This document shows, piece by piece, positions 52,361 to 63,043 of a stretch of DNA of 64,000 nt (the first letter of the stretch is position 1; every line of letters starts with the position of its first letter). The position numbers were made by a program, and so were the translations under genes. The DNA lies in contig JAPXFQ010002424.1 of NCBI GenBank assembly GCA_028564705.1, positions 1,550,001 through 1,614,000 on the forward strand, written 5' to 3'. Under the pieces are notes generated by a model. It was not told the DNA's origin, did not search any database, and saw nothing but the letters and a program-made list of their open reading frames with translations. Source of the DNA: Apricaphanius iberus. Its lineage: Eukaryota; Chordata; Actinopteri; Cyprinodontiformes; Aphaniidae.

Positions 52361-54459
52361 ACAAAAAGATAAACATCTGCGATAATAATAACTTCTTTGG
52401 CGGATATATTTTAGTGATAAATATCTGAAACATATGAAAACATTAGAAAACTTTTTGAAATATTAAGAAATTAGTTTCTTATCTTCTACTGCAGTTTGGT
52501 GGCCTTCTGATGCCTAAACCAAAGAAAATGTTTAAAAGAATCAAAAAATGGGTTTTGTTCTGAATTAACAAAACAAAAATATGAATATAAATCTTTTTTT
52601 CTAAATTAAAAAGAAAAGAAATGAATCAAAAGCTCAGTTTTTCTGAATCAAAGTGTTTGGGTTCTTTTACCAATTCAAGCTATTATTTCTGGAAAAAAAA
52701 CAAAAAAAAAACAATTTTCAAGTTTTTTTGAAAAAATATAACAAAGATGTTTTTTTTTGTTGGTGATTTACTGATAGAAAATAAATTAATAAATATCAAT
52801 ATGATATGATCTGTAGGTATAACTAAGGCAACCATTTGTCTGTCACCTGCAGCCCAAGGCGACAGACAAACGTCAACTCAAAGAAACAGGAACTAAAACA
52901 CATCCTGCTTGTTTAGTTAAATTCAGCTTTACTTTGTTTGTAATTTAGATACTGAGAAAAACTAATCTCTAATGTATGTGTATAATCTTATTAGTATGTG
53001 TATTTTTTTTATGTTAATACAGAAAAACTGAGCTTTTTTAAAATCATTTTGCAGTTCACTTCAGGAGGATGTAACAGGTAACAATAACTAGTTCAACACA
53101 ATATATTGGCATGTATTAATAATAATTAATTATTAATAAACTAATCATTCAGCAAAGATCATCTATATGCAAAAAAAAAAAAGCTCAGTGTACCGTTTGT
53201 TTAGTAAAAACACACAATCCTCTTTTACTTGTTTGCAGAACATTCAGCTCTCTGCAACAGAATCCCGCTGGCGATTTACCAGAATGTATGATGCGTTTAA
53301 AGACGGCTCAGAAATGATTTTTTTCCATAAAAACAGAATAAAAAATGTATATTGTAATTGTTAAAAATATTAGATTTCAAGAAATGATATATGTTTTTTT
53401 ACACTTTTGTATTTTGTTAAAAAAAGCAAATAGTAAAAAAAAATAAAAGTCTCCAACTTCAGGGGCTTTGACTCATTTTGGGGGCCTAAAATGGCCCCTG
53501 GTGGGGCCAAGTTAACAGCAGCTCATGTAATATGTAATGAGCAGCAGAAGTCTGCAAGGGGCCGGAACAGAGGCTAGTACAGGTTGGTAAAAATTTCTTC
53601 CTACAAGCTATTTACAGCAAACAACTTCAGAAACATGTTTTCTGGAACTCAATGACCTATTTTAACTTATGGAAAAATAGTCAAAATATTGGCCCTTTAA
53701 AGAAAGCAAAACATGTGTAGTGTTATGAATACATTCCTATTGTTATACTGTGATGTGAACAAATATGTGTGGCTTAAATAGTAACCATCATAGTGCTATG
53801 TAAATACAGATTGACTGATTGATCTTTTATAAAGAAGAATGCAGAAAAATAGATATACATGTTCGAAGCTGGTTGAGGAAAATCCCCAAAACGACCTTTA
53901 ACTTTGTTCGTTTGTAGATGTAGGGAGAAAAAATGTGAACAACGCTAGTCGTGTGAACACTTTTACGTTGGTCGGGTATCAGGAAACATGTAATTATGTC
54001 AAAGAAACAAGAAATGTATCTCTCCAAAATATTATATATTAGTTAAAGTCAAACTGAGTGAAGAAAGTGATGTCCGATTTGTGGTCTTCAGCTTTGCTCC
54101 AACATCTTGGTTGGAACCAACACTCTTCGTCTGTCTCCATTTGTGGCTGAAAAAGAATTAGATTTACCCAGGGTTAAAGGTCAATGCTGGAAAGCCCCCC
54201 CAAAGATGGCCGTGCGAGCCTCAGGAAGGAATCAGGAGCCGTCATGGTGCTGCACCGGGTGTTTCCGGTTCACCTCTCAGTGAATCAGCTGCTGGTGCCG
54301 CCTGCTGTGTCACATTGGAGTCGGATCTGCGGTCGTTTCTCAGAACCGGTGTTTATCCAACACCTCGCTGTGGCTTACCCGCATGGCCCTGCGGAGCGTG
54401 CTGTTCCTAAGCCGACATCCATGCCGGTGCTCTGATTAAAACCTCCTCCCCTGTGACAC
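52361..54459. other. intergenic AT-rich DNA, nothing recognised
   Basis: No supported exon or RNA gene. Homopolymer A/T runs are common. 54,180-54,435 is GC-richer with an open plus-strand frame, but it has no recognisable domain or splice partner. Confidence 0.4.
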
Positions 54460-54518
54460 ATTTGACCCCCTGCTGCAAAACAAATCATCTAAACTTAACG
54501 AAGAAGTGAAACAAAATC

Positions 54519-54554
54519 TTTGTTTTGTGGAATTTAATAATTCCACAAAACAAA
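54519..54554. repeat. perfect 16-bp inverted repeat
   Basis: TTTGTTTTGTGGAATT, loop TAAT, AATTCCACAAAACAAA. It lies just before the L2 fragment. Confidence 0.95.
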
Positions 54555-54621
54555 ACGTAATGATTTTATTAACGCTCATAATGTCCTGGAAAAATTTCAG
54601 TCTGGTTTCAGGGTGAACCAC

Positions 54622-55219
54622 TACTGAGCCCCGCAGAGGACACGGTGGAGAAAATATTTTAAGGTGAGAAATAAAAAAATAAAAAGGATTTTGCGAGATC
54701 TTGAGAAAGTTTTTGTGTTATCCTGAGAAAATCCGACTCCTTCAACACCAGCCATGCGTCCTCTTTTCTCACACATTGTCCATTTTCTCTGCATTTTGCA
54801 CACATCCAACGATAGCTATGTAATTGTCCAGAGTATTGCAACTGGTGGCTAATGAACTCAATCAGATCCACTAGTTCAGAAGCTGTTTACGACGCGAAAG
54901 TCCTTTTCTGCGCAAAATCCTGTGGGCAATGTCTTTCACTTATATGAAAACCATGTCTAGAGCTAAGCACTGACTTTATGTCCTGATATTTGAGGCCAAT
55001 CTCAAAATAAAACTCTATTAAGCTCTCCCGTCTGTGAGTGTCTTCCATCATAGCAGTGCACAAGGCTGCAGCAAACTGAGTCGGTAACACTGTAAATGCA
55101 GGAATGGCTTTTCGAAACGTTCTCCAGATATCGCAAAAGTTTCTCGCAATATCCATTTATTTTTATTTTTTTCTCACCTTAAAATATTTTCTCCACCATG
55201 TCCCCTGCGGGGCTCAGTA
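54622..55219 (-). mobile_element. IS3EU-like DNA transposon, internally deleted, inside L2
   Basis: Inverted ends TACTGAGCCCCGCAG / CTGCGGGGCTCAGTA extend about 50 bp with few mismatches. AACCAC flanks both sides (54,616-54,621 and 55,220-55,225), rebuilding the L2 frame FRVNHSTETAL when removed. The minus strand encodes ESLIEFYFEIGLKYQDIKSV then LSSRHGFHISERH and, after stops, LIEFISHQLQYSGQLHSYRW. That is the N-terminal part of an integrase-like transposase of the type found in fish IS3EU elements. The DDE core is missing. The superfamily name rests on memory of these motifs and the 6-bp duplication. Confidence 0.75.
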
Positions 55220-56318
55220 AACCACAGCACAGAGACGGCTCTTTTAAAGATTTTAAATGATTTTAGATTAAGCTATGATGCTAAAAAGGTGACAGTGTTG
55301 GTTCTTCTGGATCTAAGCACTGCCTTTGATACAGTAGACCACACTATTCTTTTAACTCGTTTAAAACAGATCGGCCTCTCTGGTGCTGTTCATAGATGGT
55401 TCACATCCTACCTCACAGACAGGACTTTTATGGTAAATCTGGATACCTTTTCCTCTGAGGTCCATAAGATCACATGTGGTGTGCCCCAGGGTTCAGTTTT
55501 AGGCCCAGTGCTTTTTAACCTGTATATGCTCCCTCTTGGCAGTGTTATCAGGAGACCTGGAGTTAACTTAGCTTTCACAGTTATGCTGATGATACACAGT
55601 TGTACATCTCCATGTCTCCTGATGACACACGGCCAATGGATGCACTTTTGGATGGAGGGAATTTTTTAAGCTGCGTTTTAGACATTAAATCCTGGATGGC
55701 AGAAAACTTTCTCCAGCTCAACCAGGACAAAACTGAGGTTTTAGTTATCGGTCCTGAAGCTCAGAGAGAAAAACTTTTACCAAAACTACGATCAATGTCT
55801 TTTAATCCTTCTCTACAAGTGAAAAATCTGGGCGTGATTTTAGATTTCTGAGATTATTTTTATTCCACACATTGAGTACATTATTAATATAGGTTTTTAT
55901 CACCTAAAGAACATCTCCAGACTCCGCCTCATTCTCTCTCTGACCAATACAGAGACACTAATGCAGCTTTTATCACCGAATAGAATCGATTACTGTAATG
56001 ATTTCTGGTCTTCCCAAAAAAACTACCTCAGGTTTACAGCTTTTACAGAATTCAGCAGCTGGTGTCCTGATGAAGACCAGGAGGAAGGAGCACATTACAC
56101 CGGTCTTAGAATCACTGCATTGGCTCCCCGTATGTTTTAGGATCCATTTTAAGGTTCCTTTAATGGTTTTTAAGTGTCTTAATGGTCTTGGGCCTTCTTA
56201 TCTGTCAGAAATGCTTTTACCGTATGAACCCTCGCGGTCTCTGCGCTCCTCTAGCAGCCGTCTCCTTATCATCCCCAAAGTCAGGACACAGACTCATGGT
56301 GAGGCGTTTTTGCATTAT

Positions 56319-56866
56319 TATTACTTTTTTCTTCTACTACTCTCCAGATTGTACTACTTACAGTGACTTATGTGATTGTTAACCCAGTTTTCTCTCAGTA
56401 TGTTTCTCCCCATAGAAGCTCCACGTGGTCTGGTACCCTGCTCAGCTATAACGCCCCCTGCTGGATGGGGAGTGTTGGTACAGATGATGCTCAAAGTCAC
56501 CGAGCGTCCTCCATGCTGTCTATTCTCTGTCTTCTCAGACCCCCAGACGGTCGTGGCAGACAATCGCTTGTACTGATCCAGGTTCTGGTTCTGGTTCTGC
56601 TGGAGGTTTCTTACTGTCAAAGGGGAGTTTTTCCTCTCCACTGTCGCTACATGCTTGCTCAGTATGAGGGATTGCTGTGGTTGGAGTCTGCATGATCCGG
56701 GCACAACCTCACATCGATGACTCAGCACAATCTGCTGGGATTCCTTACATAGAAAACTTTTAACTAACTGGAATGTTTGGATAATTGGATTGAAACAACT
56801 TTTGTTGTAAAGAGGCTTGAGATGACATTTGTTGTGAATTGGTGCTACATAAATAAAAGTGATTTG
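56319..56866 (+). repeat. dispersed fish LINE/SINE 3'-tail repeat, copy 3 (inserted in L2)
   Basis: The longest copy of the family. It includes upstream words shared with the 61.5-kb copy (CAGCTATAACGCCCCCTGCT, CAGACCCCCAGACGGTCGT), then AAGGGGAGTTTTTCCTCTCC and the TTGTGAATTGGTGCTACATA tail. It splits the L2 sequence between LHYY and HLWYRLPEDL; an ATTAT word is repeated at both joins. Confidence 0.7.
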
Positions 56867-57242
56867 AATAATTATGGCCCTCACCTCTGGTACAGGCTGC
56901 CGGAGGACCTCAGGACTGCAGAGAACGTTCATGTTTTTAAGAGCAGGATCAAGACTCGCCTATTTAACTTAGCTTCTAACTGTTTTTCTGAATCATTTCT
57001 ATTTAATTGCCCTGTATGTTTTATTTGATTTAATTTTTAGTTTAGCTTTTACCTGCGGAGTGGGTTTAATCTGTAAAGAACCTTGATAAACTTTGTAAAA
57101 CACTTTATAAATAAAGTTTGATTTGATTTGAATGATCAGAGCTGGAAAGATGAGTAAAAATATAAAAGCAAATCATTCTAAACTAAAACACATAAAATTA
57201 GTTTGGAAGGCCTTCTTGGTGTTTTCTGCTGTAGATCTTGTC

Positions 57243-57600
57243 TAGGCAAGGCAAGGGAATTTTATTTGTACAGCACACTTTCAACACAAGGCAATTCAAG
57301 GTGCTTTACATGATTCAGTGATAATGAAACCACATGATTACAAACAAAACATATAAGTTTAACAGTAATCAATCAGTAAGAAAAGATGATGTAAGGAACA
57401 AATTTATGTAATTATTACACAATCATTTAAAAAAGAAATAAAAAAGTAAGAATAGAAATTTAACCACAACGATAAAAAATAATTTTAAAATAACAAATTT
57501 ATGCGATTAAAACAGATAAAACAGAATCGGGTAAACAAAACAAAAAGAGATCAGAAAGAAAAACCTCAGCAGCCGTGAAAAAAGCAAATTTTCCTTTTCA
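57243..57600 (-). repeat. fish LINE/SINE tail (minus orientation)
   Basis: AGGCAAGGCAAGGGAATTTT then ATTTGTACAGCACACTTTCA and AAGGCAATTCAAGGTGCTTT form a familiar teleost repeat end. The body to about 57,600 is A-rich. Confidence 0.6.
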
Positions 57601-58149
57601 CTTATTATTAATTACATGTTTTTGTTTTTTTTTAAAACCCAAAGTGAAGCGACAGGTTGTATAGGCCCCTGGTTTAGTGGAAGGAAAAAACTCCCATTTT
57701 AAGTGTCTCTTATTAGTGGTGGAGCTGTAATCTTGGTTATTTCGATGTCACGTTCGATTATTTTTTTATTCTGTTAATCTTTCTGGTTGTAGTTGAATAA
57801 TGCCCCACAGAATGCTGAGTCACTGTCTGCGAAACGTCCTCCGTTTAACCGATCAATATGTGTTTCCTTTGTTTCCTCGACTCGGGGGTTTTCTGTGAGG
57901 AACTAATCGAACCGTCAGCATTGTGGTTAAAGATCACAGCGATAATAATGTCACATTTAGAGCCTAAATACACAACAAAGCACCCTGCTTTATTTTATCC
58001 AACTTCAGCTGCAAAGCTGGACTCAGAAAAACGCAAGAAATCTATCATCGTTGTTCAGGTTTTCTTGTTAAATGTCTCCGTCTCGAAAGAGAAAAACTAA
58101 AAAATATCTGTTTTATATGCTGTCATGTCTTGTTAATTTATATTCCTTT

Positions 58150-58720
58150 CAGATATTACGCATATTTGAGTGGGCATTGGCCCATTTCCTGCTGGTCTCC
58201 CACAGCATTTCAACCAGGATGACGTCTGGACTTTGACTAGACCACTGGACTCTTTTACCAGGCAATCTGTTGTAGATCTCCTGCTGTGTTTAGGGTCTGG
58301 ACCAAGCTTAATGGACTCACATGGAGAAAGGAGTTCTGTGGTAGCAAAACAAGCCCACATCATCATTCGTCCACCACTGTGCTATACAGCTGGTATCAGG
58401 TGATTGTGATGTGCTGCGTTTGGTTCTCTCCTTCACAGTCCAACATTTCTGTCCAGAGGACATTGTCCCAGAGGTTTTGTCCTTCATTCCAATGCAACGC
58501 TGCCAAACTCAGACCCTGCCATCTTGTTTTCTTTGACCTTTAACTTCCTGTAGAGTCCGGGATGAAGCTCTTGGGTTTTGGGACGTCCACTCCTGGAAGA
58601 CGTTTTCCCGGTGGGAGCGAAGACGGACTCATGCAGTTTTCCCGTCCTCCCTCTGCGTTGTAGCTCTGGTTCTGTCCAATAAACTCTAAACCTGGACGTT
58701 GTGTCCCCCATTTGTTCCTC
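58150..58720 (-). pseudogene. worn Tc1-like transposon relic
   Basis: The minus strand shows MMMWACFATTELLSPCESIK (Tc1 G-G-x-M-M-W-x-C-F block, degraded). The plus-strand text (CAGGATGACGTCTGGACTTT, TAGGGTCTGGACCAAGC) parallels other Tc1 relics. Multiple stops. Confidence 0.5.
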
Positions 58721-60229
58721 TCAGACGTTGATTTTAGGTCATTTCAGACCTGCTGACTCCCTGACGTCCTTCCACCGCGTCACACTTCAACCTCGTCTAT
58801 CGGGTCACCTCGGATCGCACCCAAAGGCTTCGCACCGGTTTGACCCGGTTTCCTGCAATAATTTCACTAATGAACGGTAAACAGAGTTGTACTGTAAACA
58901 GACGACTTCTTCAGAAAAGCATGAAAGGAAGTTGAAAGCTTTTAGCTTCTGCATCAGGGTGTTGGTGCCTCACAGCAGGAAGGTCAAGGGTTCAAATCCA
59001 GACCGGTTTGTGGCCTTTCTCTGGGGACTTTCAGGTTGTCCCTCTGTATAGAACTCAAACCTCTCCAGGAAACAGTTTCACACCCCTATTTCCACTTTCC
59101 AGTTACACACAAATGAACTGTTTTAATCAGAAGGAAGGTGGTAAGTGTGTTGCATTGTATTTTATTTGTGGGCATCAGAATTAAGGGGCAGAAGACAAAT
59201 GTTTGGCACACTTTTAAATTGTTTTTATTTTTAGAAAAAATGTTTGAAACCTGAAAAACTTTCCTTTGACTTCACACTTCTGCACTACAGTCACATTCAA
59301 CTTTAGCTACAGCAGCACACCTGCCCAGGTATCACAAAGACCCACCGTAAAGCCTGCTGCTTTTTCAACTTCTTCCAAATACTCTGATCAATTTCTGCCC
59401 TTTTATATGCAAATGTGTTCCTTTCAGAAACGTTTCAAAAACAGACCATGCATAAAGCTGAAGATCTATCCTTTGGAAACATTTGACTTTGGTGACAACC
59501 TGGAAATGGACTTCCTCCCCGTAGAACCCCTGGTTTAATGGAAGGAAAAACTGATACTTATAGTTACTGATTTGTTTCTGTCACATTGTTTGATTCTTTT
59601 GAATTGTTTCCATTTTCCTGGTTGTAGTTGGGATCAAGCTCCTCAAAATGCTGACTCACAGTCTGTAAACCAATCAGTGCATGTTTTCTTTGTTCGTCCA
59701 GCACTGCGACATTTCCTGTCAGTAACTTTCCATCCTCATGGATGAGTAATGATGTGGGACGCAGAATGAGTTTGTGGTTTGTTGCTTCAGACTCTTTGGG
59801 CTGGGAAAAGTTCAGGTTCTGGCAGGGCCCGGATGTTCAGCTGTTCTCCATATGAAGCTCTGTTTTTAAAGTTACACAGTCAAACATTAACAATAATAAT
59901 TTTGGCTATTTGTCGTCGGCGAAGTGTGTGTGTGTTTGTGTGGCTTGTTGGGCTTCAGCCAAACATTTCAGAATCCCAGGATCTTTTGGAGGGTAATTTT
60001 TTTCCTAGTTATATGCTTGACTGACAACCGTATAAAACAAAAACTACACACTTGTTTGAAGCACATAGTGCACAGTCGTACATTCCCCCTAATTTTGGTG
60101 CTCAGGCACTGGGCGACCGCATTCGAGGGATGGTGGATAAGCTACTGCCGGCGAATTTGCTGTAGAAGTTCAAGAAGAAAGAGTAGAGCTCAAGTTTGAC
60201 CAGGAACCAAAGCAAATCATTCATATGGT
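58721..60229. other. intergenic, repeat scraps
   Basis: 58,955-59,060 resembles a tRNA-related SINE piece (CAAGGGTTCAAATCCAGACC). 59,520-59,710 is a diverged copy of 57,670-57,880 (CCCTGGTTTAATGGAAGGAA; CCTGGTTGTAGTTG). A GT-rich stretch lies at 59,925-59,945. No supported gene. Confidence 0.45.
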
Positions 60230-60568
60230 ACAAATAATTTTATTTATATAGCGCCAATTCGCAACAAATATCATCTCAAGCCACTTTATAACGAAAGTCG
60301 TTTCGATACAATTATACAAACATTCCAGTTAATTAAATGTTTTCTATGTAAGGAATCCCAAGAGATTGTGCTGAGCCATCGACGTGAGGTTGTGCTTGTA
60401 TCATGCAGAGTCCAACCACAGCAATTCCTCAGCAATCCCTCATGCTGAGCAAGCATGTAGTGACTGTGGAGAGGAAAAACTCCCCTTTAACAGGAAGAAA
60501 CGTCCACCAGAACCAGAACCTAGATCAGTACAAGCGGCCATCTGCCACGACCGTCTGTGGGTCTGAGG
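60230..60568 (-). repeat. dispersed fish LINE/SINE 3'-tail repeat, copy 4
   Basis: Reverse orientation: TTTATTTATATAGCGCCAAT at the left (tail), then TAAGGAATCCCAAGAGATTG, CTCATGCTGAGCAAGCATGT and AGAGGAAAAACTCCCCTTTA. Cut at 60,568 by the next element. Confidence 0.7.
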
Positions 60569-61072
60569 CTACGTCCACACTAAGCCGATAAGGTTATACT
60601 GGGAGTTAGACGCCTAATGTTATCCACTCAACACGAGCATTTACGCCCCGTTTAAGGTCCCATGATTGCGCAATCCCATACTGACCTGTGCAAATACTGG
60701 GCATGCGCGAAAAGACGCACGAAACACGCGTATAATCTACGTGACACCAGCGCCTAGATAATATATACAAGAAGCTCTACAGCACAGTACATATCTGCTT
60801 GTCCCGTTAACCGAATAGCTGCTCAGAAGAAGAGAGAGTTTTTGGTGTGGACAGACGACGAGATCGATTTATTACTCTTCCCTGTTGTCTTTGTCTGTAG
60901 TGTCGTATTATTATTGACGCAGCATTCATTGACGCCACTTCCTTTCATTATCCGGGAAGCTCTCCACACTAGCTCGTTTAGCCGTTGAATTAAGATTTAC
61001 ACGGCTCTCTTACACGGCCAATAGTTATCCGGCCACAGACCTTAAATGACGCCGGATTAGTGTGGACGATAG
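60569..61072. mobile_element. non-autonomous DNA transposon with CGTCCACACTAA ends
   Basis: CTACGTCCACACTAAGCCGA at the left and CGGATTAGTGTGGACGATAG at the right are inverted ends around 504 bp. No transposase ORF. Superfamily not decided; no clear target duplication. Confidence 0.6.
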
Positions 61073-61098
61073 GGGGGTGCAGACTAAATAATTATACG

Positions 61099-61260
61099 TT
61101 TCACTAGCAGGGACCACGCCACAGATTGAGAATTTTAACAGTTTATTGAAGGCATGGAGAATTGAACAGTCTGAGGAGGGACATCGGAGACCCAGGGGAA
61201 GACTCAGTGTGGGGGTGCAGTCTTCGAGAAATCATCTTTCCGAGCCTGCTCAGAACCCCC
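61099..61260 (-). repeat. 162-bp direct repeat, distal copy
   Basis: Starts TTTCACTAGCAGGGACCACG and ends CTGCTCAGAACCCCC. By eye it is identical base for base to 62,657-62,818. Flanks differ on both sides. Confidence 0.95.
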
Positions 61261-61349
61261 TCAGACGAAAGCCTATACAATGTGCAAGGCACAGAGAAAG
61301 TCATCTCGAGGCCCTTTATGAGAGGTCGTTGCAATCCAATCAGATAAAA

Positions 61350-61640
61350 GTTTGTCTGAGTAAGGAATCCCAGCAGATTACGGAGTCGTCAACGCGGGGT
61401 TGAGCAGTTCCTCAGCAATCCATTGTACTGAGCAAGCATGTAGCGACTGTGGAGAGGAAAAACTCCCCTTTAGCGGGAAGAAACCTCTGGCAGAACCTGG
61501 CTCAGAACAAGCGGTCGTCCGCCACGACCGCCTGGGGGTCTGAGGAGACAGAAAGCAGGGGGCGTTGTAGTTGAGCAGGACGCCGGACCGGATGGAGCTT
61601 GTTCTCCAACGGTCCGAGCCCACAACGGAACATCTGCGGG
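61350..61640 (-). repeat. dispersed fish LINE/SINE 3'-tail repeat, copy 5
   Basis: GTAAGGAATCCCAGCAGATT, ACTGAGCAAGCATGTAGCGA, GAGGAAAAACTCCCCTTTAG and GGGGGCGTTGTAGTTGAGCA follow the reverse family order. It lies between the two 162-bp repeats, so it was inserted into, or carried by, the element. Confidence 0.7.
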
Positions 61641-61760
61641 AACGGCTCGGGACCTAAACGAGAGATTGGAAGAGTTAGTAGAGGAGTGAACAGGGGCACA
61701 GAATGTGGAGGCTGTGTCCGATGGACGCTGCTGAGAAAAAGGGGGGAAGGGTAGAAGGGG

Positions 61761-62209
61761 CGGGTCGGCAGTTACCCAGGAGAGAAGGAGCGGGTCGGCA
61801 GTTACCCAGGAGAGATGGAACGGGTCGGCAGTTACCCAGGAGAGATGGAACGGGTCGGCAGTTACCCAGGAGAGATGGAACGGGTCGGCAGTTACCCGGA
61901 AGAGAGGGAACGGGTCGGCAGTTACCCGGAAGAGAGGGAACGGGTCGGCAGTTACCCGGAAGAGAGGGAACGGGTCGGCAGTTACCCGGAAGAGAGGGAA
62001 CGGGTCGGCAGTTACCCGGAAGAGAGGGAACGGGTCGGCAGTTACCCGAAAGAGAGGGAACGGGTCGGCAGTTACCCGAAAGAGAGGGAACGGGTCGGCA
62101 GTTACCCGAAAAAGAGGGAACGGGTCGGCAGTTACCCGAAAAAGAGGGAACGGGTCGGCAGTTTCCGAAAGAGAGGGAACGGGTCGGCAGTTACCCGAAA
62201 GAGAGGGAA
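61761..62209. repeat. 30-bp minisatellite, 15 copies
   Basis: Unit CGGGTCGGCAGTTACCCGGA followed by AGAGAGGGAA. Variants drift along the array (CCAGG, CCGGA, CCGAA), and one unit at 62,151 is 29 bp. Because 30 is a multiple of three, long frames stay open on both strands; these are by-products, not genes. Confidence 0.97.
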
Positions 62210-62426
62210 CGGGTCGGCAAGACCCTGCAAAGAGCGGCGACGGGTCGGCAAGACCCTGCAAAGAGCGGCGACGGGTCGGCAAGACCCTGCAAAGAGCGGC
62301 GACGGGTCGGCAAGACCCTGCAAAGAGCGGCGACGGGTCGGCAAGACCCTGCAAAGAGCGGCGACGGGTCGGCAAGACCCTGCAAAGAGCGGCGACAGGT
62401 CGGCAAGACCCTGCAAAGAGCGGCGA
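62210..62426. repeat. 31-bp minisatellite, 7 copies
   Basis: Unit CGGGTCGGCAAGACCCTGCA followed by AAGAGCGGCGA. It joins the 30-bp array directly and shares its first ten bases. Copies are nearly identical; one has ACAGG for ACGGG near 62,397. Confidence 0.97.
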
Positions 62427-62656
62427 CGGGTCAGCAGGTACCCGGAACCTAGAGGGAGGGGAAGGGAGGGGCGAAACAATCGAGCCAAACGAGGGATGAA
62501 GAGCGGGCAGAGCTTATAAGTGTATCGTGATGTGATTAGAGATGTAGGACAGGTGCGTGGTACCGGAAGAGTTGATTAAGACTAATTACGAAGTGGTACG
62601 AAGTGGATCTGAAACGTGGTCCCTGCTCCCGAACCTAAGTCAACAAGTTAACTCCA

Positions 62657-62818
62657 TTTCACTAGCAGGGACCACGCCACAGATTGAGAATTTTAACAGT
62701 TTATTGAAGGCATGGAGAATTGAACAGTCTGAGGAGGGACATCGGAGACCCAGGGGAAGACTCAGTGTGGGGGTGCAGTCTTCGAGAAATCATCTTTCCG
62801 AGCCTGCTCAGAACCCCC
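62657..62818 (-). repeat. 162-bp direct repeat, proximal copy
   Basis: Identical partner of 61,099-61,260, offset by 1,558 bp. It sits just past the recombinase ORF in the element's reading direction. Confidence 0.95.
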
Positions 62819-63043
62819 AAAAAGGTCTTGATAAAATGATTAACTGAAAGGCGAATGCACGTGGTGTAGATCAGATTATTTTGGATCGATATGCTGAAGG
62901 AATGCCAGCAGGCTAGAACCTGGGTTAATGTCGTCAGAGATCCCTGATCCCTTATAGGGACTTAGGTCAAAAACCCCCAAAAGTCTGGAGAGATAGGCCT
63001 GGTAATCAGTGGGCATGACATAGACGGTATAGATTTTGAGTAA
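62819..63043. other. short linker with internal duplication
   Basis: TTAACTGAAAGGCGAATGCA and CGTGGTGTAGATCA near 62,840 recur as TTAACAGAGAAGCGAATGTG and CGCGGTGTAGATCA at about 63,045-63,080, that is, overlapping the ORF's 3' end. A diverged tandem duplication. Confidence 0.65.

Larger units (their letters stand above)
54560..57130 (+). pseudogene. L2-type LINE reverse transcriptase, broken and twice interrupted
   Basis: Read in order, skipping two insertions: LEKFQSGFRVNH (to 54,621), then STETALLKILND and VLLDLSTAFDTVDHTILLTR. Then GVPQGSVLGPVLFNLYMLPL, YADD (55,582-55,593, in a shifted frame) and DIKSWMAENFLQLNQDKTEV. Finally LPKKTTSGLQLLQNSAA, SLHWLPVCFRIHFKVPLMVF and HLWYRLPEDLRTAENVHVFK. 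These are RT motifs A, B and C and the L2 C-terminal region. Frameshift near 55,575 and stops after 55,851. The tail at 57,060-57,130 ends TTTATAAATAAAGTTTGATT. Interruptions: 54,622-55,219 and about 56,319-56,866. Confidence 0.85.

Noticed and set aside
56354..56932. 192-codon minus-strand frame
   Set aside because: Antisense of the L2 fragment and the dispersed LINE-tail repeat; the same reverse text occurs at 60.4 and 61.4 kb.
61470..62452. Long open frames on both strands (up to about 300 codons) with repeated PFPLFRVTAD or GRQLPGREGT peptides
   Set aside because: They come from the 30-bp minisatellite, whose length is a multiple of three, so stops are absent in several frames at once. 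No start context, splice sites or domain support a gene.
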